The notes: a model not told the origin generated them from the sequence alone. DNA of 64,000 nt from Spirochaetaceae bacterium (GCA_020632655.1 JACKFD010000003.1:124001-188000), one strand, 5' to 3'; shown: positions 39,361 through 52,773, numbered from the stretch's first letter. Numbers and translations: made by a program.

Positions 39361-40038
39361 GTGCTCGAAGCACTCCTCCTCGCCGCGCTCGTCTTCGTGC
39401 TGCATCGTCGCTTCGCCGCGGACTACCCGCCCGCGCCGATCGGTCTCGCGACCCTGCATCGCGGCGAGGCCGCGTTCGTGCAGTCGGTGGCCGAGGTCCT
39501 CTTTCCGGGGGGCGCCGGGCTGCCCGTCGCCGGGGCCGATGCGAAGCTCCCGCACTACCTCGATCGGCATCTCTCCGCGTTGCCGCGACGTCAGCGGCTC
39601 CAGATCCGCGCGCTGCTGCTCGTCTTCGAGCATCTGACGCTCTTCGTGCCCGGCGACGCGCCCGGCGGCCGTCGTCGGTTCTCGTCGCTCTCGGCGCCGT
39701 CGCGGGTCGCGATGCTCGAACGCGTCGCCGAGCATCCGCTCTCCTTCGTGCGCACGCTCTTCATGGCGCTCCGGGCCGTGCTCGTGCTCGGCTACCTGGG
39801 GCATCCCGCCAACCTGTGCCAGCTCGGCGTCGCGCCCTTCGAGATCGAGCCCGCCACGAGCGACGCCGAGCTGCTCTTCCCGCGCGTCGGCGGGCTGCCC
39901 GGATCGATCCGCTACGAGGCCTCGGACTTCGCGGCGCCGGCGGGTGCGCCCGGCGCGGCGACGCGGGTGCACCCGCCCCTCGATCCGCATGGACCGCGTC
40001 ATCGCGCCTACCTGCGCGCCGGGCGGGACGTGCGATGA
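39361..40038 (+). CDS. Small partner protein of the GMC oxidoreductase
   Basis: A 225-residue protein without a clear cleavable signal, although residues 1-16 are hydrophobic (MLEALLLAALVFVLHR). It resembles the gluconate 2-dehydrogenase subunit 3 type that accompanies GMC flavoenzymes: FVQSVAEVLFPGG near the N-terminus and FVRTLFMALRAVLVLGYLGHP in the middle. It starts with GTG and is followed after 31 bases by the GMC gene, so the two proteins probably form one complex. Family assignment is by context and weak similarity. Confidence 0.6.
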   Translation: MLEALLLAALVFVLHRRFAADYPPAPIGLATLHRGEAAFVQSVAEVLFPGGAGLPVAGADAKLPHYLDRHLSALPRRQRLQIRALLLVFEHLTLFVPGDAPGGRRRFSSLSAPSRVAMLERVAEHPLSFVRTLFMALRAVLVLGYLGHPANLCQLGVAPFEIEPATSDAELLFPRVGGLPGSIRYEASDFAAPAGAPGAATRVHPPLDPHGPRHRAYLRAGRDVR

Positions 40039-40069
40039 GCGGCGGTCGGGCGGCGCGGGGGAGCGCACG

Positions 40070-41650
40070 ATGAGCGTCGCGCAGGATTGGCTCGACTCGG
40101 CGCGTGAACGGGTGCGCGTCTTCGCGCAATACGATGGGCCCTTCGAGGAGCAGGCGGACGTCGTCGTCGTGGGCTCGGGGCCCTGCGGCGCCGTCGCGGC
40201 CTATGAGCTCGCCGCGGCCGGCAAGGACGTCGTGCTCGTCGAGGAGGGACCGCCCTTCACGGTCCGGGACTTCGAGCTCGACGGCAACCTGAGCATGACC
40301 CGGACGATGCGCGAGGGCGGGCTGAGGATGACCCGGGGCACGCGCATGCCGACCATGCAGGCGATCGCGCTCGGGGGCGGGTCGCTCGTCAACTCCGCGA
40401 TCTGTGTGCGGCCGCCGGACTCGGTCTTCGAGCGCTGGGCCACGCGTTTCGACCTCGAGCGCACGGACCGCGCGAGTCTCGATCCGCACTTCGATGCGAT
40501 CTCGGAGTTCCTCGGCATCGCGCCGACCCCCGACGAGGTCCAGGGGCCACGGAACCTGCTCTTTCGCGACGCGTGTCGCGCGCTGGGGCTCTCGTCCGAA
40601 CCGATCGCGCGCAACGTGCGCGGCTGCCGCGGGAGCGGCGAGTGCTTCACGGGCTGTCGCAGTCGCGCGAAGCAGAGCATGGACGTGAGCTACGTGCCGG
40701 CGGCCCTGCGCGCGGGCGCGCGGGTCATGACGAGTCTGCAGGTCCAGGAGATTCGGCACAGCGGCCGACGCGCGACGGGCGTCTCGGGCCAGGTCGTCGC
40801 CCCCTTCGCCCACGGCGCCGCCGCAGGTGCCGGTCGCCGCGGCCTCTCCCATCGCTTCCGCATCGACGCACGCGCCGTCGTGCTCGCCGCCGGCTGCACG
40901 GCGACGCCCGTGCTGCTCGAGCGCAGCGGGAATCTCGCCAACGCCTCGGGACAGGTCGGCGAGAACCTGCAATTCCATCCCGGGGTGGCGATCGCCGGCG
41001 TCTTCCCGGAGCCGACGGATCCGCAATTCGGCGCGACCCAGGGCTATCAGAGCCTCGCCTTCCTCGACGAGGGCTTCAAGCTCGAGACGCTCTGGGCGCC
41101 GCCGCCGATCCTCTCGATCCGGCTGCCGGGGCAGGGCGCCGAGCTCGTCGCGCGCTTCGGTGAGATCCCGCGCATGGCGGTCTGGGATGCGATCGCGAGT
41201 GCGAACCGCTCGCTCGGCCGCGTCCGGGCGCGTCGCGGGAGTCTCGATCCCGTGCTCGATTGGCGCCTGCATCCGGACGACGTGACGATCCTGCGCCGGG
41301 CGCTGCGGGTGATCGCGGAGCTCTTCTTCGCGGCCGGGGCCGAGAAGATCCTGCCCGGCGTCGCGGGGCTGCCGGAGGTGATGACGGATCTCGCGCAGAC
41401 GCGTCGACTCGAGTCGGACGAGGTCCGCGCCGAGGGCCTCGTCATGGGCGGCAACCACGTCTTCTGCACGACCCGGATGCACGGCGATCCGACGCTCGGG
41501 GTCGTCGACGAGGACGGGCGCTGTCACGATCTCGACAATCTCTACATCGCGGACACGGGGATCTTCCCCCAATGCCCCTCGGTCAATCCGATGCTGACGG
41601 GCATGGCGCTCGCCCGCCGACAGGCACGCGTGCTCGCCGATCGTCTCTGA
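40070..41650 (+). CDS. GMC-family flavoprotein oxidoreductase
   Basis: A 526-residue FAD enzyme of the glucose-methanol-choline family. The dinucleotide motif VGSGPCG is at 34-40, the second FAD signature is ALGGGSLVNSAICVR, and the C-terminal GNHVFCTTRMHGDP and SVNPMLTGMALARRQA contain the active-site His and Asn region. A cysteine-rich loop (CRGSGECFTGCRSRAKQS) is typical of the cholesterol-oxidase-like subgroup. It has no signal peptide. Likely substrates are alcohols or sterol-like compounds; the true substrate cannot be read from sequence. Confidence 0.9.
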   Translation: MSVAQDWLDSARERVRVFAQYDGPFEEQADVVVVGSGPCGAVAAYELAAAGKDVVLVEEGPPFTVRDFELDGNLSMTRTMREGGLRMTRGTRMPTMQAIALGGGSLVNSAICVRPPDSVFERWATRFDLERTDRASLDPHFDAISEFLGIAPTPDEVQGPRNLLFRDACRALGLSSEPIARNVRGCRGSGECFTGCRSRAKQSMDVSYVPAALRAGARVMTSLQVQEIRHSGRRATGVSGQVVAPFAHGAAAGAGRRGLSHRFRIDARAVVLAAGCTATPVLLERSGNLANASGQVGENLQFHPGVAIAGVFPEPTDPQFGATQGYQSLAFLDEGFKLETLWAPPPILSIRLPGQGAELVARFGEIPRMAVWDAIASANRSLGRVRARRGSLDPVLDWRLHPDDVTILRRALRVIAELFFAAGAEKILPGVAGLPEVMTDLAQTRRLESDEVRAEGLVMGGNHVFCTTRMHGDPTLGVVDEDGRCHDLDNLYIADTGIFPQCPSVNPMLTGMALARRQARVLADRL

Positions 41651-41719
41651 CGCGTCCGCCCCGTGGGGGTGTCAGCTCCGCGGCTACAGCTCCACGGGGC
41701 GTGCGCCGATGCGTCCGCC

Positions 41720-42127
41720 ATGCCGCATGCCTTCATCCCGCGCCGGGCTCCGCGACGTGCACTCGTGCTCGGCACGGCGCTCGTCCTCGGTCTGCTCGCG
41801 GATGGCCATGCGACCGCCTCGCCGGAGGCGGGCGAGCGCGGTCACTACCGCGGCCAGTGTCGGCAGCTCACGAAGCAGATCGATCACTACGAGAACACGG
41901 TCCTGCCGATGGCCTACCAGCGACGCAATGCCGCCTGGGCCAACGCGACGCGCGCGCAGATCGAGCGTCTCTGGCATCGCCGCGCCGACCTCTGTCCCGC
42001 CTACGGAAAGGACCGCACGCTACTCCGGCGGCTGGCGGAGCAGACCCGCCGCTTCAACCAGATGCTCGCGGCGGCGGGCCGGGCGGCGGCGGCATTCTTC
42101 ACGGGCGGTGCCGCGGGCGGTCTCTGA
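41720..42127 (+). CDS. Small exported protein of unknown function
   Basis: A 135-residue protein with a signal peptide (RRALVLGTALVLGLLADG) and a charged helical mature part with two cysteines (GQCRQLTKQ, ADLCPAYG) that could form a disulfide. The chain ends in a Gly/Ala-rich FFTGGAAGGL. An in-frame GTG/ATG further upstream is possible, but the ATG at 41720 puts the signal at the N-terminus. No known domain. It follows the GMC gene by 69 bases and may be co-transcribed. Confidence 0.6.
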   Translation: MPHAFIPRRAPRRALVLGTALVLGLLADGHATASPEAGERGHYRGQCRQLTKQIDHYENTVLPMAYQRRNAAWANATRAQIERLWHRRADLCPAYGKDRTLLRRLAEQTRRFNQMLAAAGRAAAAFFTGGAAGGL

Positions 42128-42195
42128 GCGACGTCGCTCGACGCCACCCGCTCGACCGGCCTCGTGGCCTCTCGCTCGATCCCCCTCCGCGTCCG

Positions 42196-42921
42196 TCACG
42201 GAGACGAGAAGCGTGCATCCGAATTCGCTGTGGTCCCGGCGGTTCCGTCGATCGGGGATCCGACCTCGCGCACGGGATCGGGGTGCGTCGCATCGAGCGT
42301 GAAGGACTCGAGCGCGAAGCCACCCGGCGCGATGCGTCCCCGTCGCCATTCGGTATGCGGGCCGTCGTCGATGCGCAGCACCCAGTCCGTTGCCGGTGTT
42401 CCGGCGTCGCGAGTCCGGTCGGGCTCGATCGGGGGCGGCGTCGCACAGGTCGCGCGATGCACGATCCCCACCCGATAGGCGCCCGGGCGGCGCGCGGACG
42501 CTCGAACGCGCTCGACACGGGGCGATGGATCCCCGCAGAGTCGGTCGGTCGCGAAGTGGAGCCCCGAGTCCGATCGCGGGTGGGCGTAGTCGACGAGCTG
42601 GTCGGCCGGATCCCGCACGCTCAGATCGAGATCGGCGCCGGCGCCGAAGGCGAGCGCGATCCGGAGCTCGGCGGTCGGCACGGCAGGCAGGTCGGCCAAT
42701 GCCGCCTCGAGCCCCGAAGGCCCCGTCGCTTCGACCGTCGGCGATGCGACCGGCCCGGCGCAGGCCAGCGCGACGAGGCCGAGGAGGCCCGGCCCGATGC
42801 CGCCGCGCGCCAGGAGGCCGAGGAGGCCCGGCCCGATGCCGCCGCGGCTCGTCCTGCGCCCCCACCCCTCCCCGCCCGCGCCCGAGCCACGAGTCGCCGT
42901 CGCGCGTCGTCCCGTCCCCAC
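42196..42921 (-). CDS. Putative lipoprotein with a duplicated signal-peptide segment
   Basis: About 241 residues with a lipobox VALAC. Just before it the 13-residue unit RGGIGPGLLGLLA occurs twice in a row because of a 39-base tandem duplication (42775-42846). The mature part looks beta-rich: LRIALAFGAGADLDLSVRDPA resembles the pre-peptidase/PPC-like fold found in secreted proteins, and RRPGAYRVGIVHRATC continues it. Start is uncertain: a GTG at 42921 has AGGGA upstream, while a TTG at 42990 would add 23 residues. Function unknown; it converges on the small exported protein. Confidence 0.6.
   Translation of the reverse strand: MGTGRRATATRGSGAGGEGWGRRTSRGGIGPGLLGLLARGGIGPGLLGLVALACAGPVASPTVEATGPSGLEAALADLPAVPTAELRIALAFGAGADLDLSVRDPADQLVDYAHPRSDSGLHFATDRLCGDPSPRVERVRASARRPGAYRVGIVHRATCATPPPIEPDRTRDAGTPATDWVLRIDDGPHTEWRRGRIAPGGFALESFTLDATHPDPVREVGSPIDGTAGTTANSDARFSSP
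42775..42846. repeat. 39-base tandem duplication in the lipoprotein signal sequence
   Basis: The stretch 42775-42807 is repeated exactly (33 of 33 bases) at 42814-42846, a period of 39 bases. It keeps the reading frame and doubles part of the hydrophobic signal segment. Confidence 0.9.
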
Positions 42922-43046
42922 GCCGTCCGTCCCTGCGGCGCCGCGCCGCGTGCTCGCGCCGCCGGGAAACCCCCGCCCGGCCGGCGGCAACGTATCATCG
43001 ATCCCTGCCCCCGGCGCGCCCGCGCGCCCCGCTCCCGGAGGTCCGC

Positions 43047-43871
43047 ATGCCGCGCCGCAGAGCCCCTCGTCTGATCGTCCCGGCCCTGATCGGCCTGCTC
43101 GGCGCGGGCTCCGCCGCCGCGGTCGGAGACGATGGGGCCGATGGGAAGTTCGAGCGCCGCGACTCCTTCCACTTCACGTTGCACCAGGACGTGGACATCG
43201 ACGAGCGGGGCGGGATCTACGGCTCGCGCGCCTTCGAACAGTCGGTGCTGGATGCGCTCGAGGGGGCCTACGACCGGCTCGGTGCGTTGTTAGGTCTTCG
43301 CCCCGAGAGCAAGCTGGTCGTCTGGGTCTGGGATCCGGATCTCTTCGACGACCGCTTCGCGGGACTCTTCCGGTTCCCGGCGGCCGGCTTCTACGGCGGC
43401 GCGATCCACGTGCGGGGCGCCGACCGGGTCACGCCGCGTCTCGTCGCGGTGCTCCATCACGAGCTCGTGCATGCGGCCCTCGACGCGGCGGCGCCTCGGG
43501 TCGTGCTGCCGGCCTGGCTGAACGAGGGCCTGGCCGAGTGGTTCGAGGCGCGGGCGGGCGGCAAACGCACGCTCTCCCCGGGCGAGCGCGCGGCGATCGA
43601 GCGGGTCGCCCGGGCCGGTGGCATCGCCTCCCTCGAGGCGCTCGCGGGTCCGAGCTTCGCCGGACTCGCGCCGGAGCCGGCGGCGATCGCGTACCTCCAG
43701 TCCTACGCGTTCATCGACCATCTGGCGCGGCGCTTCGGGGAGGCCGAGCTCGCGCGCTTCGGGACGACGGTGTTGCGTGCGCGGAGCGTCGATCGCGGGG
43801 CCCGGAAGATCTATCGCCGCGACCTCGCGTCGCTCGAGGCCGACTTCCGGGCCGAGATCGGCGCGCCCTGA
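43047..43871 (+). CDS. Exported peptidase MA-like zinc metalloprotease
   Basis: A 274-residue protein with a signal peptide (residues 1-25) and a gluzincin-type site: HELVH at 138-142 with LNEGLAEW at 158-165, where Glu160 is the third zinc ligand. The region before it (LVVWVWDPDLFDDRF, FYGGAIHVRG) fits Peptidase_MA-like proteins. A CGGAGG sits five bases ahead of the ATG. Its natural substrate is unknown; exported proteins of this type may process cell-surface proteins. Confidence 0.83.
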   Translation: MPRRRAPRLIVPALIGLLGAGSAAAVGDDGADGKFERRDSFHFTLHQDVDIDERGGIYGSRAFEQSVLDALEGAYDRLGALLGLRPESKLVVWVWDPDLFDDRFAGLFRFPAAGFYGGAIHVRGADRVTPRLVAVLHHELVHAALDAAAPRVVLPAWLNEGLAEWFEARAGGKRTLSPGERAAIERVARAGGIASLEALAGPSFAGLAPEPAAIAYLQSYAFIDHLARRFGEAELARFGTTVLRARSVDRGARKIYRRDLASLEADFRAEIGAP

Positions 43872-43951
43872 CTCGGGCGGGGCGGGGACGATCAATGCGC
43901 TGCAGCGATCCGAGCGTTGCCGCGGACACACCCGTTCCCTAGCCTGCGCCC

Positions 43952-45040
43952 GTGTCGCGCCTGCCCGCTCTCGTCGTCTGTCTCGCGATGGCCGTGACCG
44001 TCGCGGCTCCGGTTGCGAAGGCGAGAGACGTCGCGGATGCCGCTCCGGTCGCATCGGGCGTGGCCGACGTCGCGAAGACGGAGCCCGCCGAGGAGGCGAC
44101 CGCGGACGCAGCCACGAGGCGGGCGACGGCGTTCGTTCCGCCCCCGCCGACGGGCGTGCGCTTCGGCGAGCCGCTCGAGGACGGCGAGCGGTTCCGACTC
44201 TCCTATCGCTTCGCCCGGGTGAAGAGCCAGGGGCTGCTGGTCGCCGATCGCGACATCCGCCCGGGGCAGGTCCGCAGCCAGCTCTTCCTTCCCTACGTCC
44301 GCACGCCGCGCTCGCTCGAGGTCACGGTCCATCGCTTCCGCGTCGAGTACGCGCCGCATCCGCGCGTGACCCTCGTGGCGGACCTGCCCTTCGTGAAGAA
44401 GGAGCTCGAGCGCATGGATGCGACCGACCGTTTCCAGGATCAGACCGAGGGCGTGGGCGACCTCGGCTTCGCGGTCGTCGTGCCCTTCATCCGCAAGGGG
44501 CGCGAGAGCTCCCACGTGCACGTGGGCTTCGACGTGCCGACGGGGGCCATCCGACGGGGCGGCGCAGGCGAGCCCTTGCCCTACGACTCCCAGATCGGGA
44601 ATGGCACCTGGGACCTCGAGTGGGGCTGGACCTACCGCGGCGCCTGGCAGCGCTTCGCCTGGGGCGCGCAGGCCGTCGGTCATCATCCCGTCCGACGCAA
44701 CGGGCGGCACTACCGCGAGGGCAGTCGCTTCGAGGGCTCGCTCTGGGGTGCGGCGCGACTCTTTGCGGGACTGAGCTCTTCCGTACGCGTCGAGTGGGAG
44801 AAGCAGAACAACATTCGTGGACGCGATGCCGGGCTCGACCCGATCGACGATCCGGCCGAGAATCCGAAGGCCCGCGGCGGTACACGCTTCGCGATCGCGC
44901 CCGGATTGGCGCTCGAGCTGCCGCAGCTCGCGAGCCAGCGTGTCTCCGTCGAGCTCGAGCTGCCCGTGCACCAGGATCTCGACGGGCCGCAGCTCGAACG
45001 GGACTGGACGCTGGAGGTCGCCTGGCAATGGGCCTTCTGA
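43952..45040 (+). CDS. Outer-membrane beta-barrel protein (DUF3187/MetA-pathway-like)
   Basis: A 362-residue exported protein with signal peptide and alternating hydrophobic strands ending in aromatic residues (LEVAWQWAF at the very C-terminus), as expected for a barrel inserted by BamA. Segments such as VTLVADLPFVKKEL and GDLGFAVVVPFIRKG resemble the 'transporter'-type barrels in metal or phenol gene groups. It starts with GTG at 43952 and overlaps the SCO-type gene by 13 bases, implying joint expression with a copper-handling lipoprotein. Confidence 0.72.
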   Translation: MSRLPALVVCLAMAVTVAAPVAKARDVADAAPVASGVADVAKTEPAEEATADAATRRATAFVPPPPTGVRFGEPLEDGERFRLSYRFARVKSQGLLVADRDIRPGQVRSQLFLPYVRTPRSLEVTVHRFRVEYAPHPRVTLVADLPFVKKELERMDATDRFQDQTEGVGDLGFAVVVPFIRKGRESSHVHVGFDVPTGAIRRGGAGEPLPYDSQIGNGTWDLEWGWTYRGAWQRFAWGAQAVGHHPVRRNGRHYREGSRFEGSLWGAARLFAGLSSSVRVEWEKQNNIRGRDAGLDPIDDPAENPKARGGTRFAIAPGLALELPQLASQRVSVELELPVHQDLDGPQLERDWTLEVAWQWAF

Positions 45041-45939
45041 GGCGGGATCGATCGCATGGCCCCACGCGTCTCGCGGTGCTGCTCGCGTGCGTCCCCGGGC
45101 TGCTGGTCTTCTCGACGGGCTGCGGCCGGGAGCACGGCGGCCCCGGCGTCTACGCGGCCCACGGCGTCGTGGAGGACGTCGATCTCGAGACGGCCCAGGT
45201 GCTGATCGACCACGAGGCCGTCGATGGTTTGATGGAAGCGATGACGATGAGCTTCGTCGTCCCGGACGCGGAGGTGCTGGCGGCGCTCGCGCCCGGGCAG
45301 GTGATCGACTTCGAGATCGGGTTCACCGGGCGCAGCTACGAGGTTCGCGGCTTCGAGGTGGTCGGTGAGGCTTCGCCCGAGGAGGGCTGGCGACGGCTCG
45401 GCGACGGGCTCGTACGCACGAGCGAGGCGCCGCCCTTCGACCTGATCGATCAGGCGGGACGATCCGTGAGTCTCGCGTCGCTCGGGGATCGCGTGCTGCT
45501 CGTCGACTTCATCTACACGAGCTGCCCGGGGCCCTGTCCGGTGCAGACCGCGAATCAGGTGGCCTTGCAGCGGCGTCTGCCGGAACGACTGCGCGAGGAC
45601 GTCCACTTCGTCTCGATCACCCTCGACCCCGAGGTCGACGAGCCGCCGGCGCTGCGACGTTATGCGGAGGCCCGGGGTGCGGATCTCGCGACCTGGTCCT
45701 TCCTGACGGGGCCACCCGACGTCGTCGCCGAGCTCGTGCGACGCTGGGGCGTCGGTTCGATCCGACGCGAAGGCGGCGAGATCGACCACACCCTGCTCAC
45801 CTTCCTGGTCCACGAAGGCCGCGTGATGGAGCGCTTCACGCCGCAGAGCGAGGCGGACGAGATCTTCGAAGCCGTCGTCGCGCTCGCCGAGGCGCGTCAT
45901 GCGCGCGTTGCGGGCGACACGGCCGCCGCGGCGCCGTGA
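45028..45939 (+). CDS. Lipoprotein fusing CusF-like copper-binding and SCO1/SenC domains
   Basis: A 303-residue lipoprotein (lipobox FSTGC, Cys32). Residues about 45-115 resemble the CusF-type copper fold (HGVVEDVDLETAQVLIDHEA, in part; Met69, Met72 and Met74 in MEAMTMSF). Residues about 130-290 are an SCO1/SenC thioredoxin-fold domain with the copper-binding CPGPC at 166-170 and a later His in DHTLLTFLV. This family delivers copper to the CuA centre of cytochrome oxidase. GGAGG at 45013-45017 precedes an ATG inside the upstream barrel gene. Its stop overlaps the next start as GTGA. Confidence 0.88.
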   Translation: MGLLRRDRSHGPTRLAVLLACVPGLLVFSTGCGREHGGPGVYAAHGVVEDVDLETAQVLIDHEAVDGLMEAMTMSFVVPDAEVLAALAPGQVIDFEIGFTGRSYEVRGFEVVGEASPEEGWRRLGDGLVRTSEAPPFDLIDQAGRSVSLASLGDRVLLVDFIYTSCPGPCPVQTANQVALQRRLPERLREDVHFVSITLDPEVDEPPALRRYAEARGADLATWSFLTGPPDVVAELVRRWGVGSIRREGGEIDHTLLTFLVHEGRVMERFTPQSEADEIFEAVVALAEARHARVAGDTAAAAP

Positions 45940-47207
45940 GCGGGCGGGCGACCGCCGACGTCGTCGTGGTCGGGGGCGGTGTGATCGGTCTCTCGATCGC
46001 CGACGTGCTCGCGGGGGAGGGCGTCTCGGTGCGGCTGCTCGAGGCCGAAGGGCTGGGGCAGGCCGCCTCCGGTGCTGCGGCAGGCATGCTCGCGCCGGTC
46101 GCCGAGGCCCATGCGGACGACCCCCTGCTCGCGTTGTCGCTCGCGAGCCTGATGCGCTTCGATGGGCTCGCGCAGCGGCTGCGGGAGGAGACGGGCATCG
46201 ACGTCGAGCTCGAGGGCGAGGGCTCGATCGTGGTCGACGACGCGGACGCGACGGGGCGTGTGCCCGCGCGGTCGAGCGATGCGGATGAGACGGGAGTCGT
46301 GCCCGCGCGGTCGAGCGATGTGGATGAGACGGGAGTCGTGCCCGCGCGGCCGAGCGATGAGGGTGCGACTCGAGGCGTGCCCGCGCGGCCGAGCGATGCG
46401 GCGCTCGCGGCGGCGGCGAAGCAGGCGGGATGGACGGGGGGGCCGCTGCGTGTGCCGTTGCCCGCGGAGGCGCTGGACGCGCCGCGGCGCCGGCTCGTTT
46501 CGCAGGGACGCAGCGCCTTCTTCGCACCCGCCGAGCGGCACGTTCGGCCGCCCCTGCTGACGCGCGCGCTGGCCGCGTCGGCCCGCGCGCGTGGGGTGCG
46601 GATCGAGACCGGCGCTCGCGTCGAGCGGCTCGTCTTTGCGGGCGATCGCCTCGCCGGCGTCGAATCGAGCAGCGGGCGCGTCGACGCGGGCCGGGTCGTG
46701 GTGGCGGCAGGTCCCTGGACGACGGTCTTGCTCGGCGCCTCGGGGCTGCCCCCGTCGGCCCGCGGATCCTGCGCGATCGAGCCCGTGCGAGGCCAGATCC
46801 TCGAGCTGCTGCCGGTCGCGCCGCTGCCCCGCGCGATGCTGCGGGCCCGGGGCATCTATCTCGTGCCCAAGCGGGACGGCTCCTGCATCGTCGGCGCGAC
46901 GGAGGAGCGGCGCGGCTTCGAGCGACGCGTGACGGCCGGGGGCCTCGCGTGGCTGCTCGAGCGCGCCGCGGCGGTCTGGCCCGAGCTCGAGCAGGCGAGC
47001 TTCGTGCGCGCCTGGGCGGGACTGCGCCCCGTGAGCCCGGACGGTCGGCCCTGGATCGGCGCGTGGCCGGGGCCGCCCGGTCTCGTCGTTGCGGCCGGGC
47101 ATGGACGAAATGGCGTCCTGCTCGCACCGATCACCGCCGCGCTCGTCGCCGACGCGATCCTCGGTCGACCCGTCTCGGCGCTCGCGCACGCCTGCCGAGT
47201 GGACTGA
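45936..47207 (+). CDS. thiO: Glycine oxidase ThiO-like FAD enzyme with repeat insertion
   Basis: A 423-residue D-amino-acid-oxidase-type flavoenzyme; ThiO oxidises glycine to iminoglycine for the thiazole of thiamin. FAD binding is seen at GGGVIG (13-18) and LLEAEGLGQAASGAAAGML; the C-terminal RPVSPDGRPWIGAWPG and GHGRNGVLLAPIT are typical. The protein is about 55 residues longer than usual because of four 13-residue repeats at residues 103-154. Start is GTG, overlapping the SCO-like stop by four bases. No other thiamin gene is near, so a different amino-acid substrate is possible. Confidence 0.82.
   Translation: MSGRATADVVVVGGGVIGLSIADVLAGEGVSVRLLEAEGLGQAASGAAAGMLAPVAEAHADDPLLALSLASLMRFDGLAQRLREETGIDVELEGEGSIVVDDADATGRVPARSSDADETGVVPARSSDVDETGVVPARPSDEGATRGVPARPSDAALAAAAKQAGWTGGPLRVPLPAEALDAPRRRLVSQGRSAFFAPAERHVRPPLLTRALAASARARGVRIETGARVERLVFAGDRLAGVESSSGRVDAGRVVVAAGPWTTVLLGASGLPPSARGSCAIEPVRGQILELLPVAPLPRAMLRARGIYLVPKRDGSCIVGATEERRGFERRVTAGGLAWLLERAAAVWPELEQASFVRAWAGLRPVSPDGRPWIGAWPGPPGLVVAAGHGRNGVLLAPITAALVADAILGRPVSALAHACRVD
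46242..46397 (+). repeat. Four 39-base tandem repeats inside the ThiO-like gene
   Basis: Units at 46242-46280, 46281-46319, 46320-46358 and 46359-46397 encode 13-residue repeats such as ADETGVVPARSSD. Units two and three differ at only two bases; units one and four are more diverged. The frame is preserved and the insert interrupts an otherwise normal enzyme. Confidence 0.92.
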
Positions 47208-47263
47208 CTCCTTTTCGCCTCCCTTTCGCCGGGCGGTCGCCGCCGCTAGCCTCGGCGGCCTCC

Positions 47264-51789
<4,526 letters not shown>

Positions 51790-51793
<4 letters not shown>

Positions 51794-52707
51794 GCGATCG
51801 GCGCCGGGTGGCGTTCCTCTGTCTCGGGGTGATGGGCGGGCCGATGGCCGGCCACCTCGCGCGGGCGGGACACGCGGTCACGGTCTACAACCGCACGCGA
51901 TCGCGCGCCGAGGCCTGGCTGCGGGCGCATGCGGAGGGCGACGTGCGGGTCGCCGCGACTCCGGCGGAGGCGGCGCAGGGTGCCGAGGTCGTCTTCGCCT
52001 GCACGGGTGCGGACCCCGATCTGCGCGAGATCACGCTGGGCCCGTCCGGCGCGTTCGGCGCGATGTCGGCGGGCACGCTCTTCGTCGACCATACGACGGC
52101 CTCGGCCGGGCTCGCCCGGACGCTGGCCGAAGAGGGCGCCCGCCGCGGCATCGGGTGCCTCGACGCACCGGTCTCGGGTGGCCAGGCGGGCGCCGAGAAC
52201 GGGTCGCTCACGATCATGATCGGCGGAGACGAGGCCGACTACCGGCGCGCGATCCCGCTGCTCGAGTGTTATGCACGCAAGCACCTGCTGCTCGGACCCG
52301 CCGGGCAGGGGCAGCTCGCGAAGATGGTCAACCAGATCTGCATCGCCGGGCTGCTCCAGGCACTCTCCGAGGGGCTGCTCTTCGCCGAGCGGGCGGGGCT
52401 CGATGCCCGTCGCGTCGTCGAGGTGATCTCTCAGGGCGCCGCGGGCTCCTGGCAGATGTCGAACCGGGCCGAGTCGATGATCGAGGGGCGCTTCGACTTC
52501 GGCTTCGCCGTCGACTGGATGCGCAAGGATCTCGGCATGGCCATCGAGGCGGCGCGGGCGGTGGGGGCGCCCTTGCCGATCACGCAGCAGGTGGATCGAC
52601 GTTATGCCGCGGTGCAGGCCGAGGGGGGCGGTCGGCTCGACACGTCGAGTCTGATCCTCGCGCTGCGGCAGGAGATCGACGGGGCCGGGCGGGAGGACGG
52701 CGACTGA
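51790..52707 (+). CDS. 3-hydroxyisobutyrate dehydrogenase-like NAD(P) enzyme
   Basis: A 305-residue beta-hydroxyacid dehydrogenase. FLCLGVMGGPMAGHL (11-20 core) is the N-terminal dinucleotide motif, DAPVSGGQAGAENGSLTIM is the substrate-binding signature in parts, and GQGQLAKMVNQI carries the catalytic lysine. It may act on 3-hydroxyisobutyrate, tartronate semialdehyde or succinic semialdehyde-type substrates. Its GTG start overlaps the Lhr stop by four bases, an odd pairing that looks like packing rather than a shared pathway. Confidence 0.9.
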
Positions 52708-52773
52708 CCCGGTCGTCGGCGGGCAGTCCGAGCTCGTCCGCCCGGTGACGCGCGCGGGGCGCCTCGAGGCATC

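Noticed and set aside
46430..47263. Upstream extension of the Lhr frame through the ThiO gene
   Set aside because: The sequence is low-complexity shadow of ThiO; the helicase N-terminus begins at 47264.
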